This document shows positions 1 through 8,360 of a stretch of 64,000 nucleotides of DNA, piece after piece. Origin of the DNA: Gracilimonas sp. (GTDB lineage Bacteria; Bacteroidota; Rhodothermia; Balneolales; Balneolaceae). A model generated the notes under the pieces. It did no database searches and was not told the DNA's origin. It saw only the letters and a list, made by a program, of their open reading frames with translations. The DNA lies in assembly GCA_022450045.1 (NCBI GenBank), contig JAKURD010000014.1, positions 1 through 64,000 on the forward strand. The letters run 5' to 3'. Position numbers and translations under genes: made by a program. Position 1 is the stretch's first letter. Each line of letters starts with the position of its first letter.

Positions 1-43
1 TTCGTTTCATTGATTTTCTATTTGTTCGTTGCAATATACAAAC

Positions 44-271
44 TTAACCAATGGTCCGATTTTTGGGGAGTATTACATTTAGCCCACACTCTTTCCATTT
101 TTTAATCTCCAAGTCCTGTTTAGTTTTATACATCTGGCTTGTAATTCTACATACGATGACATCTCCATCATTAAAATCATTTATCACCAGTGCCGGCCTT
201 TTTTTAAAGGACTTTCCATCCGTAAATGGAAATTTTAATAGTACAATTTCCCCGAAACTTAGCTGCTTCAT
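44..271 (-). CDS. PemK/MazF-like toxin, short C-terminus
   Basis: Probable toxin of a type II toxin-antitoxin pair. PemK/MazF proteins are ribosome-independent endoribonucleases neutralised by a small partner. The N-terminal half has the family pattern: GEIVLLKFPFTDG near residues 7-19, then KKRPALVIND, then a second strand VIVCRITSQ. The ATG at 271 is preferred to the GTG three bases upstream. It lies 6 nt after the antitoxin stop, so the two genes are co-transcribed. At 75 residues it is short for the family (about 105-120), and the usual C-terminal helix after the 'GL' segment is missing. A different frame stays open for some codons past the stop, so a frameshifted 3' end is possible. Family assignment is fairly safe; activity is uncertain. 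Confidence 0.7.
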   Translation of the reverse strand: MKQLSFGEIVLLKFPFTDGKSFKKRPALVINDFNDGDVIVCRITSQMYKTKQDLEIKKWKECGLNVILPKNRTIG

Positions 272-277
272 CACAGA

Positions 278-496
278 TCAATACTTGTCATAAATGGCAT
301 CAGATTCGTCATACCCTTTGAGAAATTGCTCTTTTGATAGTTCCCGGAAACTCTTTTTTTCATCTGCTTCGGAATCATTAATCAAAACGATTACACGAAC
401 ATTCTTGTCTTTATTTCCCTCTAATTCAGATTGAATATTTTTAGGTACCTGAATTTTATGGTTTCTTATTTTTGAGTTGAATTCTAATGCTTTCAT
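278..496 (-). CDS. small antitoxin-like protein, partner of PemK/MazF
   Basis: A 72-residue acidic protein directly upstream of the PemK/MazF-like toxin gene. It starts with a short beta-strand pattern (MKALEFNSKIRNHKIQVP), continues with VRVIVLIND, and ends in a charged tail (YDESDAIYDKY). This is the usual layout of Bacteroidota antitoxins: an AbrB/Phd-like N-terminal fold followed by a disordered toxin-binding tail. Function is inferred from gene order, size and overall pattern rather than a strong motif. A repeat copy carrying a Bacteroidota-type promoter lies just upstream at 562..685 and may drive the pair. Confidence 0.6.
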   Translation of the reverse strand: MKALEFNSKIRNHKIQVPKNIQSELEGNKDKNVRVIVLINDSEADEKKSFRELSKEQFLKGYDESDAIYDKY

Positions 497-561
497 AATG
501 TTCTGGTTTTTTAAAAAGTAAGAAATATTTTTTATAAGAACACAGATTCCAAATACTCTTA

Positions 562-685
562 CCGGGAAGGATATCTACCATTCCAACGTGGGAAGTGAAT
601 TTGGGTTTTGCCATTTGATTTATTGGGTTGAACTGTAATTTACGAGAGCTTCAAAGATAAGGGGAGCGGGGGAGAGTTTCTCAGA
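562..685. repeat. direct repeat copy 1, with promoter and short conserved ORF start
   Basis: This stretch recurs at 2001..2123 with roughly 90% identity by eye. On the minus strand it contains TATCTTTG (652..659), which matches the Bacteroidota -7 box TAnnTTTG, then a leader, an ATG at 614 and about 17 codons reading M-A-KPKFTSHVGMVDILPG. In the second copy the same peptide appears with T for A, and the one base difference further inside the coding part is synonymous (GTA/GTG). The copies therefore duplicate a promoter plus a gene start. The rest of 497..932 holds no recognisable gene. Confidence 0.75.
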
Positions 686-932
686 GGATTTTAATGACTT
701 GTGAATGATTGGCCTGCGATTTTTTGCAGAAGGCATCCCCTCGTAAGATTAACCAATGATTTACCCGGGGCACTCTTTTGGAGGATTAAAGAAACTATTT
801 CTGATGTCGGAATTTATTCATTCGTTAGGATTGTTGATGTTAGATAATTCATAAACAAAATTTTAAAGGTTCTTATTGCATGACCCCTTCAGGGTTGTAG
901 CGGTATTTTAACTTTGTGAGAAATCAAGGAAC

Positions 933-1358
933 TTAAGATTTGATATCGGGAATGATCAATTTCACAGGTCTGCCTTTTTTATTCCGATAAATGGTAAAAT
1001 CGGTATCAAGGGTGAAGGTGCGGGAATCAGATGTAATTTCAGATAAATACATCAGGCAACTGTCAGCAAATGAAGCGGGCAGATTCTTGTAATTTTCCAT
1101 GAATATCCGGATTTGTTTTTGTCCAGCCTGATTGTGAATAACAGGGTGAATATTGAGTAAGTTTCGATTAAAAAGTTTGAAGAGAGGCGTTGTTTCAATT
1201 CCGGATCTGTTTAAAAGAAAAAGGGTTTCGGTAATAACTGCTTCGCAAGTAATAAAAGGAGGCTTTAATTGCGAGAGTTGGCGTAACGACCATTCATGCC
1301 ATTGATCATTTTTATCGAAAAAAGCATACAGGGGCCCGGTATCAATGAGAACGGTCAT
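933..1358 (-). CDS. PIN-domain ribonuclease toxin (VapC-like)
   Basis: A 141-residue PIN-domain protein, predicted to be a Mg-dependent ribonuclease toxin of the VapC type. The acidic residues expected in the active site are present: Asp6 (LIDTGPL), Glu44 (AVITETLFLL), Asp99 (SFADSCLMYL), and Asp118/Asp120 (FTLDTDF). Its ATG overlaps the stop of the upstream ribbon-helix-helix gene in an ATGA arrangement, so the two are translationally coupled. Length is normal for the family (about 130-145), so it is probably intact. The cleavage target cannot be read from sequence. Confidence 0.85.
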   Translation of the reverse strand: MTVLIDTGPLYAFFDKNDQWHEWSLRQLSQLKPPFITCEAVITETLFLLNRSGIETTPLFKLFNRNLLNIHPVIHNQAGQKQIRIFMENYKNLPASFADSCLMYLSEITSDSRTFTLDTDFTIYRNKKGRPVKLIIPDIKS

Positions 1359-1618
1359 TTACCGAAATCTTTCATGTACTCAGGATTAGTGGAAGCATCG
1401 CCGGGACCTTTTCCAATGCCAGCCAAATCTTTGGCAGCTTCCAAAAATGAACCGGGTTCGGGTGCAGGCATATTACCTTCCGTTTCCTTTTCAATAAGGT
1501 CAATCATCACTTGTTTTTGGCTCACACCGCGTTGACGAGCCAATCTTTTAATCTTCTCCTTTTCTTTAGGAGTGACTTTCATGCCAAACCAAACGGTTTT
1601 TTTAGCTTTTGTACTCAT
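1355..1618 (-). CDS. ribbon-helix-helix antitoxin (VapB-like)
   Basis: An 87-residue protein. Residues 5-45 (KKTVWFGMKVTPKEKEKIKR, then a GVSQKQVMIDLI helix) look like a ribbon-helix-helix or CopG/Arc-type DNA-binding domain. The Pro/Gly-rich C-terminal half would be the toxin-binding tail. It overlaps the PIN toxin gene by 4 nt. By analogy with VapBC systems it should bind the toxin and repress its own promoter. A repeat with a TATCTTTG box lies upstream at 2001..2123, but a dispersed element (1709..1923) lies in between. Confidence 0.75.
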   Translation of the reverse strand: MSTKAKKTVWFGMKVTPKEKEKIKRLARQRGVSQKQVMIDLIEKETEGNMPAPEPGSFLEAAKDLAGIGKGPGDASTNPEYMKDFGK

Positions 1619-1708
1619 AATGAAAATGCTTAAAACTAATGTTGCAACTAAAATACGAATGTTGCAACATTTTTACAATTTTGATATAATTTGTTCTGAA
1701 AGGTTAAA

Positions 1709-1923
1709 TAACATGAATTCGATATAAAGACCATCGGTTGAACACGTTGAAGGGGGATTTCGCAGCGAATGCCTGCCTTTGCCGGCCGGTAGAGGCAGGC
1801 CCGAAATCCTATGATTTGTCAGGTATCGAACACGGAAGTAATGGCAGCTATTAGATTCCCGTTTCCAAGGCAATGACCACAAGCATCCATTCTTTTTAAC
1901 TTAGTTCTTATCTTCAACTGATG
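1709..1923. repeat. dispersed TIR element, copy 1 (module A only)
   Basis: The left end reads TAACATGAATTCGATATAAAG. The right end, read from the other strand, gives an imperfect match continuing into GATAAGAACTAAGTTAAAA, as in the 41332 copy. The interior shares the module with the ATTTCGCAGCGAATG and CCGAAATCCTATG blocks and a closing hairpin (CCCG..CGGG) with the copies at 14754, 34233 and 41332. This copy has an extra nested palindrome of about 20 bp (gcctgcc..ggcaggc) near 1770-1800. No gene was seen between 1619 and 2292. Confidence 0.7.
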
Positions 1924-2000
1924 CTAAATAAGTTGATTTGTAAAACCAAACAGCTTCCCCGCGGATGATATTTTCTGGTGCCCTTCATTTAGGAGATTCC

Positions 2001-2123
2001 CCGGGAAGGATATCCACCATTCCAACGTGGGAAGTGAATTTGGGTTTTGTCATATGTGTTTTTGGGTTGAAGTGAGATTTACAAGAGCTTCAAAGATAAG
2101 GGAGCGGGGGAGAGTTTCTCAGA
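2001..2123. repeat. direct repeat copy 2, with promoter and short conserved ORF start
   Basis: Second copy of the repeat at 562..685. On the minus strand it has TATCTTTG at 2091..2098, an ATG at 2053 and an open frame of 22 codons beginning M-T-KPKFTSHVGMVDILPG and ending at a TGA. Sequence just upstream of the ATG is less conserved between copies than the codons. No further gene lies downstream until the VapB-like gene at 1618. Confidence 0.75.
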
Positions 2124-2292
2124 TGAGTTTGAAGTTTTCAAATGTGTTTTCCTTATGAAATCGTCTAAACAAGCTGGTTAAAATTTTGAAGACATAAGTT
2201 TATTTTAAATGTTAAGAAACAGATTAGTATTACAAAATAGGATAGTAAAATATCAGAGAGAATACCTAAAATCTTAATTGAAAGGGTTTAGT

Positions 2293-3789
2293 TTAAAATA
2301 AGTTTCGAATATTTGATTTCCATCGTTTTGGATTACGCCAATTCTTCCAGATTTTTGCAATTTGCTGAAGTTCAACATCCTCGTAAAAGTTAAAGAAGTA
2401 TAATATTAGTGGAAACGAAATGAGGGCAGAGGTTTTAACAAAAAGCCTGATAGTTAGTGACATGTTATTAGTTAGCAATGCTGAGTAAACCAATAGAAGG
2501 CCAAGTACAAACATCAAAATGATCTTCTTCCACTCAAATTTTATGGGGTATAGTCTGTTAGAGAAATAGTAGATACCGACAAAGTATGCAAATTGAGAAA
2601 GCAGACTTGCCAGTGCTGCCCCTTCTGCCCCCAGATAGGGAATAAGAAGTATGTTAAGGGTAAGGTTTAGCACTGAAATTATGGTTGTCACTAGGCTAAT
2701 ACGAGAGGTTTTCTTTGTTACGTGTAGCCCCGTTGCCACAATATCTTTTAGAGCTGCAAAGTAAAGCCCAAATGCTAGAATTGGAATAATTGTAAATGAT
2801 GACCAATAGAGGGTACTACCAGTAAATATTTTGAGTACTTCTTTACTGAATAATGAAATTCCCATAATGCATATCATCATCCCGAAACCGTAGTAGGTCA
2901 TTGTTTTTCGGTAAAATCGATGACTGTCGGCATCATTTATTTTTCTAAAAATAATAGGAGTAAGAGCCATACTAATTGAGCCAATTACAAACACTTTTAG
3001 AATAGAAGAAACTTTATATCCCAAAGAATAAAATCCAACTTCTTCTAACCCTGACATTGAGTTAAGCACAAAACGGTCAAGCACGTTAATGGATGCTCCT
3101 GCCAAGCCTGCTATCATCATAGAAAAACCATATCCCATCATTTCACGAAATACAACAAAATGAATTTTGAGTGTTGAGTTTTTGAATATGTATGGCACCA
3201 ATAAGATGAGATAGGCACTAAAACCCGCTATTTGTCCTGCATAGATTGAAACCAACCCTTCTTCTAACCAAAGCAGGTAATACAAGGTTACCAGCATAGT
3301 TACTACAAGCTTTATAACATTACTGGTAGTAAAAAAAATGGCTCGGTCCTGAAGTCGCATCAAGGTGGCTGGAAGCTGTCCCAACGCTTGTAACCCCGTG
3401 GAAATCATTAACAGAACTATAATCCGTTCATACTCAAGGCTTCCAAATAACAGTTGAGAAGCTTCTTTCTTAAATATCCAGGTTAAAAAAATAGTAAGAA
3501 CTACCAGAGAGGTTACAACGAGACCAGTAGTAAAAAATGTGGATTTATTTTCACCCTCGTTCTGCTCGTAGTACCATCGAAACATTGCATTATAAAGGCC
3601 AAGCCCCATAAGGTAAATTATAATCTGATTTACCGCTTCCAATACACCCAAAGCCCCATAATTTTGTACACTCAGGTACTCTGGATTAGTTAGAAAAGGA
3701 AGGAGGATAAAACCAACTAGTTTAACAGATATATTCCCTATACCATAAATAGCTGAATTTTTTATGGTTTCTTTGATGTATGTCAGCAA
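2293..3789 (-). CDS. Wzx-like polysaccharide flippase
   Basis: A 498-residue integral membrane protein with about twelve or more hydrophobic segments spread over its whole length, short loops and few charges. It fits the oligosaccharide flippase (Wzx/RfbX, MATE-like MOP superfamily) pattern, including the N-terminal run ending near IGNISVKLVGFILLPFL. It should move lipid-linked oligosaccharide units across the inner membrane. The start is a TTG; no better upstream start is visible. It is the last gene of a minus-strand run with the glycosyltransferase and methyltransferase genes at 3831 and 5083, which supports a surface-polysaccharide role. Confidence 0.85.
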   Translation of the reverse strand: MLTYIKETIKNSAIYGIGNISVKLVGFILLPFLTNPEYLSVQNYGALGVLEAVNQIIIYLMGLGLYNAMFRWYYEQNEGENKSTFFTTGLVVTSLVVLTIFLTWIFKKEASQLLFGSLEYERIIVLLMISTGLQALGQLPATLMRLQDRAIFFTTSNVIKLVVTMLVTLYYLLWLEEGLVSIYAGQIAGFSAYLILLVPYIFKNSTLKIHFVVFREMMGYGFSMMIAGLAGASINVLDRFVLNSMSGLEEVGFYSLGYKVSSILKVFVIGSISMALTPIIFRKINDADSHRFYRKTMTYYGFGMMICIMGISLFSKEVLKIFTGSTLYWSSFTIIPILAFGLYFAALKDIVATGLHVTKKTSRISLVTTIISVLNLTLNILLIPYLGAEGAALASLLSQFAYFVGIYYFSNRLYPIKFEWKKIILMFVLGLLLVYSALLTNNMSLTIRLFVKTSALISFPLILYFFNFYEDVELQQIAKIWKNWRNPKRWKSNIRNLF

Positions 3790-3830
3790 TGTCTATAGAG
3801 GTTTAGGGAATTGTGATTTTATATGTTTCT

Positions 3831-5081
3831 TTAAATAAAAGCCTTGATAAGATGAATAAATTGGGGATAATTTTTTTTTGAATTAAAAAACTGTTCACAA
3901 GTTTTTTTTGATTCTTTAGCTTTTTCAAAACGTAAACTTTCATTTGATAGGGCTATAAAAAGCAATTTTGAAATGGAATCTACAGTAAATGGCGAGTCTA
4001 TTAACCATCCATTCTGTTTTGTAACGATTTCAGAGGTGCCGCCTACATTTGTTGCAATACATGGTATTCCAAATCCATATGCTTCCATTATAGAAACAGG
4101 AATTCCTTCTGAGCGGCTTAGATTAATAAAAAGATCTACATCATTTTTTCTATACCAGTCAAGTAACTTTTTATTTTGGACATGGCCATGCAATACAGCT
4201 TTCAGGTTTGTTGGAAATTCAAAAATTATACTTTTAATTTTTTGTTTTAGATGCCCGTCACCAAAATGATGCCAGGTCAAATTTTTTGAAGGATTATTTT
4301 CGGCAAAGAGTTTTAGACTCAATGCAATTTGGTCAACTCTTTTGTTTTGGTCAATAGCAGAGCAAGAAACGATACATCGGGTATTAATGGAAGTTGATTT
4401 TGCAGGGTTTTTGTCTGGTATATTGATTCCTAATCTAGAAAGTGAGATTTTATCCTTTAAGGCAGGAAATCTATTCGCTAAATAATTTACTCCAGTTTTA
4501 GATATAGGATAAACATGGACTAATTTATTGAGGGTTATGCGTCGATAGGGAATGTAATTTTTTGAATATAAATTATCATATAAGTCTCCTCGATGTACTC
4601 TTGAAATAACTGGTATATCTTTCTTATTGTATGTTGCCCCCAAAGCAGTACCATTTAGCCAATATGAGTATAAAATAGTTTTTTGTGAAGCAATTTCTGT
4701 TTTATTCAACAGATTATTGATTGCTTTTCTAGTTAAAACGGCATCTCTTGAAAATAACAGAAGATTAGAAAATGTAGATGTGTTAAAACGCCTTGGAAAT
4801 AAATATTTTATTTCTCTATAAAACGGAGGGAATCGAATCACTCCAAAGATCTTTGAAAAAAATCTTCCATAAATACTTTCAGTATTTTTTTTTTGAATAA
4901 TTGAAGTATCTGTAAAGCAATTGTTGGGTAATGAGCGTTTTTTTATGCCCTCTATTTTACTAGTTGGTAGAATTAACACACGTGAAAAGTGTTTAGAAAG
5001 AAACCCTATTTCTGTTTCAAGAAAAGATTCTCCTTTTCCAAAAGGAAAAGAAGAGGTGATTAATATAACCGAAGATTCCAT
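3831..5081 (-). CDS. glycosyltransferase family 4 protein
   Basis: A 416-residue GT-B fold glycosyltransferase. The N-terminus ITSSFPFGKGESFLETEI is typical of Bacteroidota GT4 enzymes. The C-terminal nucleotide-sugar site has the E-x7-E arrangement in SEGIPVSIMEAYGFGIPC followed by ATNVGGTSEIV (about residues 325-355). It should transfer a sugar from a nucleotide donor to a lipid-linked acceptor in the cytoplasm; donor and linkage cannot be inferred. Its ATG is one base after the stop of the methyltransferase gene, so the two are coupled. Confidence 0.85.
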   Translation of the reverse strand: MESSVILITSSFPFGKGESFLETEIGFLSKHFSRVLILPTSKIEGIKKRSLPNNCFTDTSIIQKKNTESIYGRFFSKIFGVIRFPPFYREIKYLFPRRFNTSTFSNLLLFSRDAVLTRKAINNLLNKTEIASQKTILYSYWLNGTALGATYNKKDIPVISRVHRGDLYDNLYSKNYIPYRRITLNKLVHVYPISKTGVNYLANRFPALKDKISLSRLGINIPDKNPAKSTSINTRCIVSCSAIDQNKRVDQIALSLKLFAENNPSKNLTWHHFGDGHLKQKIKSIIFEFPTNLKAVLHGHVQNKKLLDWYRKNDVDLFINLSRSEGIPVSIMEAYGFGIPCIATNVGGTSEIVTKQNGWLIDSPFTVDSISKLLFIALSNESLRFEKAKESKKTCEQFFNSKKNYPQFIHLIKAFI

Positions 5082-5082
5082 A

Positions 5083-5802
5083 TTAAGTTTTTGCAGTAAT
5101 TACAACGGTATCTTGAAATGCAGGATAATATTTTAAGAACCAAGAATATATAAAGTTTCTTTTATTAATCCCTCCATTCATGCAAAACCAATATTGCTGT
5201 GGAGTAAATCCGCTTCGTGCTAATAATTTAGCTAGGGTATAAGGAGTAAACCAAAACCGGTGATCACTGTTAATAACTTCCTTATTACTAAAATTGAATC
5301 TTGAATTATTCCAACGAAGGGCATTGGGGCCAGTGATTATGATCTCAGAAAATTTTCCTTTAAAAAAAACAGAAATTTGTTTTAAAAAATGAACGGGATT
5401 ATCTACATGTTCAAGTAATTCTCCAATTAAAATGAAATCAAACTTTTGATTTTCTAATTCGCTAGGTAGCTGATCAGAAAAGACATCACAGTAGATAATA
5501 TTGGTAAATCCTTTATGATGACAATAAGATATTGCCTCTTTGTTAATATCAATACCGATACAGGTAGACGCACTCTCCGTAATTCTTTTGTGAACCCAAG
5601 TATTATTTGAAATTTTTTTCTCTATCAAAGGAAGATGATCAGTGCATCCCAAATGAAGCACACTTTTATTTTTGATCAGTTCTTCAAGAAATTTAATTCT
5701 TCGAATAATTTGATTCTCATTATTTTTACCAAAGTTTAAAGTATATCCATTGCTAAACTCTGTGCCATTAATATGAAGCAAATCATCATAACTGAAATTC
5801 AT
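5083..5802 (-). CDS. class I SAM-dependent methyltransferase
   Basis: A 239-residue protein with a Rossmann-type SAM-binding site: motif I SVLHLGCTDH (about residues 47-56), an acidic residue at the end of strand 2 (CIGIDINKEA), and motif IV FDFILIGELLEHVDNP. The pattern resembles Methyltransf_11/UbiE-type enzymes that act in sugar or glycan modification. Placement in a polysaccharide locus suggests methylation of a sugar or a lipid-linked intermediate, but the substrate is not determined by sequence. Confidence 0.8.
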   Translation of the reverse strand: MNFSYDDLLHINGTEFSNGYTLNFGKNNENQIIRRIKFLEELIKNKSVLHLGCTDHLPLIEKKISNNTWVHKRITESASTCIGIDINKEAISYCHHKGFTNIIYCDVFSDQLPSELENQKFDFILIGELLEHVDNPVHFLKQISVFFKGKFSEIIITGPNALRWNNSRFNFSNKEVINSDHRFWFTPYTLAKLLARSGFTPQQYWFCMNGGINKRNFIYSWFLKYYPAFQDTVVITAKT

Positions 5803-5940
5803 GAAATAATTTTCTTTTTAAGTTAAGTATAAGCTTTCTTGTTCTTTATATTCTAATTGGCTTTAAAAATTTAAATGGCCAGTAAAAAGAATGAAGTTAA
5901 TTTGTTCTTACCTATAAAGATCAAAAAAAATATTCCTAAA

Positions 5941-6078
5941 ATGCACAAATTAATATTATTTACCTCAAGTTACTCACCTTATCACAGAGTAGAAAATAGA
6001 GCTGATTCTTTGGAAGGAGCTAGTTTTGATGTAATTGTTTATCAATTGAAAAATGTGGGATCTCCTGAGAAGAAATAA
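5941..6078 (+). pseudogene. truncated glycosyltransferase N-terminus
   Basis: The open frame from 5941 encodes 45 residues (MHKLILFTSSYSPYHRVENR, then a DSLEGASFDVIVYQ segment). This resembles the first beta-alpha-beta unit of GT4 glycosyltransferases, where an R-x-E/Q-A-x-x-L-A-E-A-G-Y-x-V pattern is common. It stops at 6078 with no trace of the remaining ~350 residues; the next gene, itself a full GT4 gene, starts 25 nt later. It is most simply a remnant left by a deletion or gene replacement. The same frame extends upstream to an ATG at 5875, but the extra residues do not look like the family. A real small protein is not excluded. Confidence 0.45.
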
Positions 6079-6102
6079 TACAAAATAACTTGACAAGTTA
6101 GC

Positions 6103-7299
6103 ATGAAGATTCTAATGGTTTTAGATAGTAAATTTCCGCCTGATATCAGGGTAGAGAAGGAAGCATTTTCTTTGATTGAAGGCGGCTATCAGGTTGGGCT
6201 ACTATCTATAGCTGACTATGATAAAAGTGAGGTTGTTCGTTACAAAGGAATTAAAATTTATCGGACTGCGGTAACAAAATTTACGTCAAAAAAAATGCAC
6301 GGCTTGGCCGCGATGATTCCCTGGATAGATTATGTCGTGGCTAAAAAAGTTTTAGAAATATTTGAAAACGAAAGCTATGATGCAATCCATTTGCATGACC
6401 TATACCTTTTCGGGGCTGCCTCAATATTAAGAAAGAAGATCGAAGCGCACTTTATTGGAGATTTACATGAAAATTATATTGATGTTCTGAAGGACTATAA
6501 ATGGAGTACTACCTACCCAAATAAGTTATTTATTTCATTCTCAAAATGGAAACGCAAAGAAAAAGAATGGCTTAAGTTGTTTGATAGAATTATAGTGGTT
6601 AATGAAGGAATGCGGGATAGAAATATTGCAAAGGGAGTTGAGGAAAAAAAAATTACTGTGGTTTCAAATAGTATAGATACCGATGTATTTGATGAGTATG
6701 AGATAGATAAAAAAATCATTAAACGTTTCGAAGGTTACTTTACTCTTGTTTATGTGGGGGGCTTTGTTAGCAACCGAGGATTAGAGCATGTGATAAAAGG
6801 AATGAAAGAATTGAAAAGGTATAATGACGAAATCAGGCTCTTATTAGTAGGTGATGGGGAAATGATGAATATCCTAAAGGATTTGGCAAAAAGGCTGGAG
6901 GTAGAGGATGTAGTTATTTTTGAAGGCTGGCAGCCACAAGAAAAAATAAGATCTTATCTTGAAGCTAGCGATGTTGGATTAGTGCCTTTTAAAAGAACCC
7001 CGCAAACTGATAACTCAAGCTCAAATAAGCTATATCAGTACATGTACTGCGGTCTTCCAATTTTAGCAACTAATTGTACTTCAGTAGAAAAATTAGTCAT
7101 TGAGGAGGAATGTGGAATCATCTACGAAGAGGAAAATACAGATCAATTTGTTGAAAATGTGATCGAATTGTATAAAAATGATGCTTTGCAAGAACAACTC
7201 ACAATTAATGGGGGTGAGGCGATAAAAGAAAAATACAACTGGAATATCGATGCTGAGAAATTAGTTAATGTTTATAAAAGTTTAGAAATACATAGTTAA
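6103..7299 (+). CDS. glycosyltransferase family 4 protein
   Basis: A 398-residue GT4 enzyme. Visible motifs are the N-terminal KILMVLDSKFPPDIRVEKEA, the acceptor-domain HLHDLYLFGAA, the hinge YVGGFVSNRGLEHVIKGM, and the donor-site KLYQYMYCGLPILATN. It is the only full gene in this locus on the plus strand. It converges with the epimerase gene and the two stop codons overlap by 4 nt. It is rich in AAA/GAA codons and low in GC compared with the core genes, which is common for polysaccharide genes acquired by transfer. Confidence 0.87.
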   Translation: MKILMVLDSKFPPDIRVEKEAFSLIEGGYQVGLLSIADYDKSEVVRYKGIKIYRTAVTKFTSKKMHGLAAMIPWIDYVVAKKVLEIFENESYDAIHLHDLYLFGAASILRKKIEAHFIGDLHENYIDVLKDYKWSTTYPNKLFISFSKWKRKEKEWLKLFDRIIVVNEGMRDRNIAKGVEEKKITVVSNSIDTDVFDEYEIDKKIIKRFEGYFTLVYVGGFVSNRGLEHVIKGMKELKRYNDEIRLLLVGDGEMMNILKDLAKRLEVEDVVIFEGWQPQEKIRSYLEASDVGLVPFKRTPQTDNSSSNKLYQYMYCGLPILATNCTSVEKLVIEEECGIIYEEENTDQFVENVIELYKNDALQEQLTINGGEAIKEKYNWNIDAEKLVNVYKSLEIHS

Positions 7300-8360
7300 A
7301 AAATAGTTTGTTCTATTGTTTCTGCAATCTTTAGCGAAGCTTTCCCATCACCATAAAGAGATTTCCAGCTTTGCGAGGGTGATTTCTGAACTGATAAAAG
7401 GATATTTTTTTGAATTGGATCAGTCAAAATATTCCACCCGCCTTCCAGCGTTTCAACCCATTCTGTCTCTTCTCTTACCGTAATGCACGGCTTTTTCATC
7501 CAGTAAGCTTCTTTCTGTAATCCACCGGAGTCAGTAATTACTTTGGTGCAGTTCTTCAGCAGAACCATCATTTTAAAATAAGAAACCGGATCAATGAGGT
7601 GCAGGTTCTCAGGAATATCTAATTCTGCCAGCTTCTTTTTGTTTCGGGGATGAACCGGCCATATCACGGGGTTTCCTAATTTCCCAAATGCTCCAATGAT
7701 AGATTTCAGATTTTCATCATTATCAGTATTAGATGGACGGTGAATAGTTGCTAAATAATAAGAGCCCGTCTCAAAAGGGAGTATATCCTGTAACTCAAAT
7801 TTCTTATCCGCGATTTCTGAAAAAGTTAGTAATGCATCATACATTACATCACCTACATTATAAACATTCTTTACAATCCCCTCTTTAGATAATTGTTCAA
7901 CACCTTGTTTTGATGAACAAAATAAAATATCTGAGACGTGGTCGGTAAGCACCCGGTTAATTTCTTCCGGCATCTCCCGGTTAAAACTGCGCAGCCCGGC
8001 TTCTACGTGAACGACAGGAATATGCAGCTTTGATGCTACGATAGCGCCTGCCAAGGTAGAATTTGTATCTCCGTACACTAAAAGGGCTTCGGGGTTTTTA
8101 GCGGGATTGAGAACGAATTCTTCGAGTTTCTGAAGCATGATCCCGGTTTGTTTGCCATGAGAGCCTGATCCCACTTCAAGATTAACAGAGGGAGCGGGTA
8201 AACCAAGTTCTTCCCAAAAAACAGTACTCATTTCATGATCGTAATGCTGGCCGGTGTGAACAATTTGTTCATCAATTCCAGCCTGTGATAAAGCTTTAGA
8301 AACCACAGCAGCTTTTACAAATTGAGGGCGGGCACCGACTATGGTTAGAATCGATCTCAT
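7296..8360 (-). CDS. wecB: UDP-N-acetylglucosamine 2-epimerase (non-hydrolysing)
   Basis: A 354-residue epimerase that interconverts UDP-GlcNAc and UDP-ManNAc to supply precursors for surface glycans. The family blocks occur in order: VGARPQFVKAAVVSKAL, HTGQHYD, YGDTNSTLAGA, VHVEAGLRSFNREMPEE with the following NRVLTDHVSD, and the C-terminal TDSGGLQKEAYW and REETEWVETLEGGWN. Length is normal. Its start overlaps the stop of the upstream glycosyltransferase gene by 4 nt (ATGA), so it belongs to the run that begins at gatC. Confidence 0.93.
   Translation of the reverse strand: MRSILTIVGARPQFVKAAVVSKALSQAGIDEQIVHTGQHYDHEMSTVFWEELGLPAPSVNLEVGSGSHGKQTGIMLQKLEEFVLNPAKNPEALLVYGDTNSTLAGAIVASKLHIPVVHVEAGLRSFNREMPEEINRVLTDHVSDILFCSSKQGVEQLSKEGIVKNVYNVGDVMYDALLTFSEIADKKFELQDILPFETGSYYLATIHRPSNTDNDENLKSIIGAFGKLGNPVIWPVHPRNKKKLAELDIPENLHLIDPVSYFKMMVLLKNCTKVITDSGGLQKEAYWMKKPCITVREETEWVETLEGGWNILTDPIQKNILLSVQKSPSQSWKSLYGDGKASLKIAETIEQTIF

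Noticed and set aside
1673..1882. 69-codon minus-strand open frame
   Set aside because: It is made of dispersed-element sequence and has no protein-like features.
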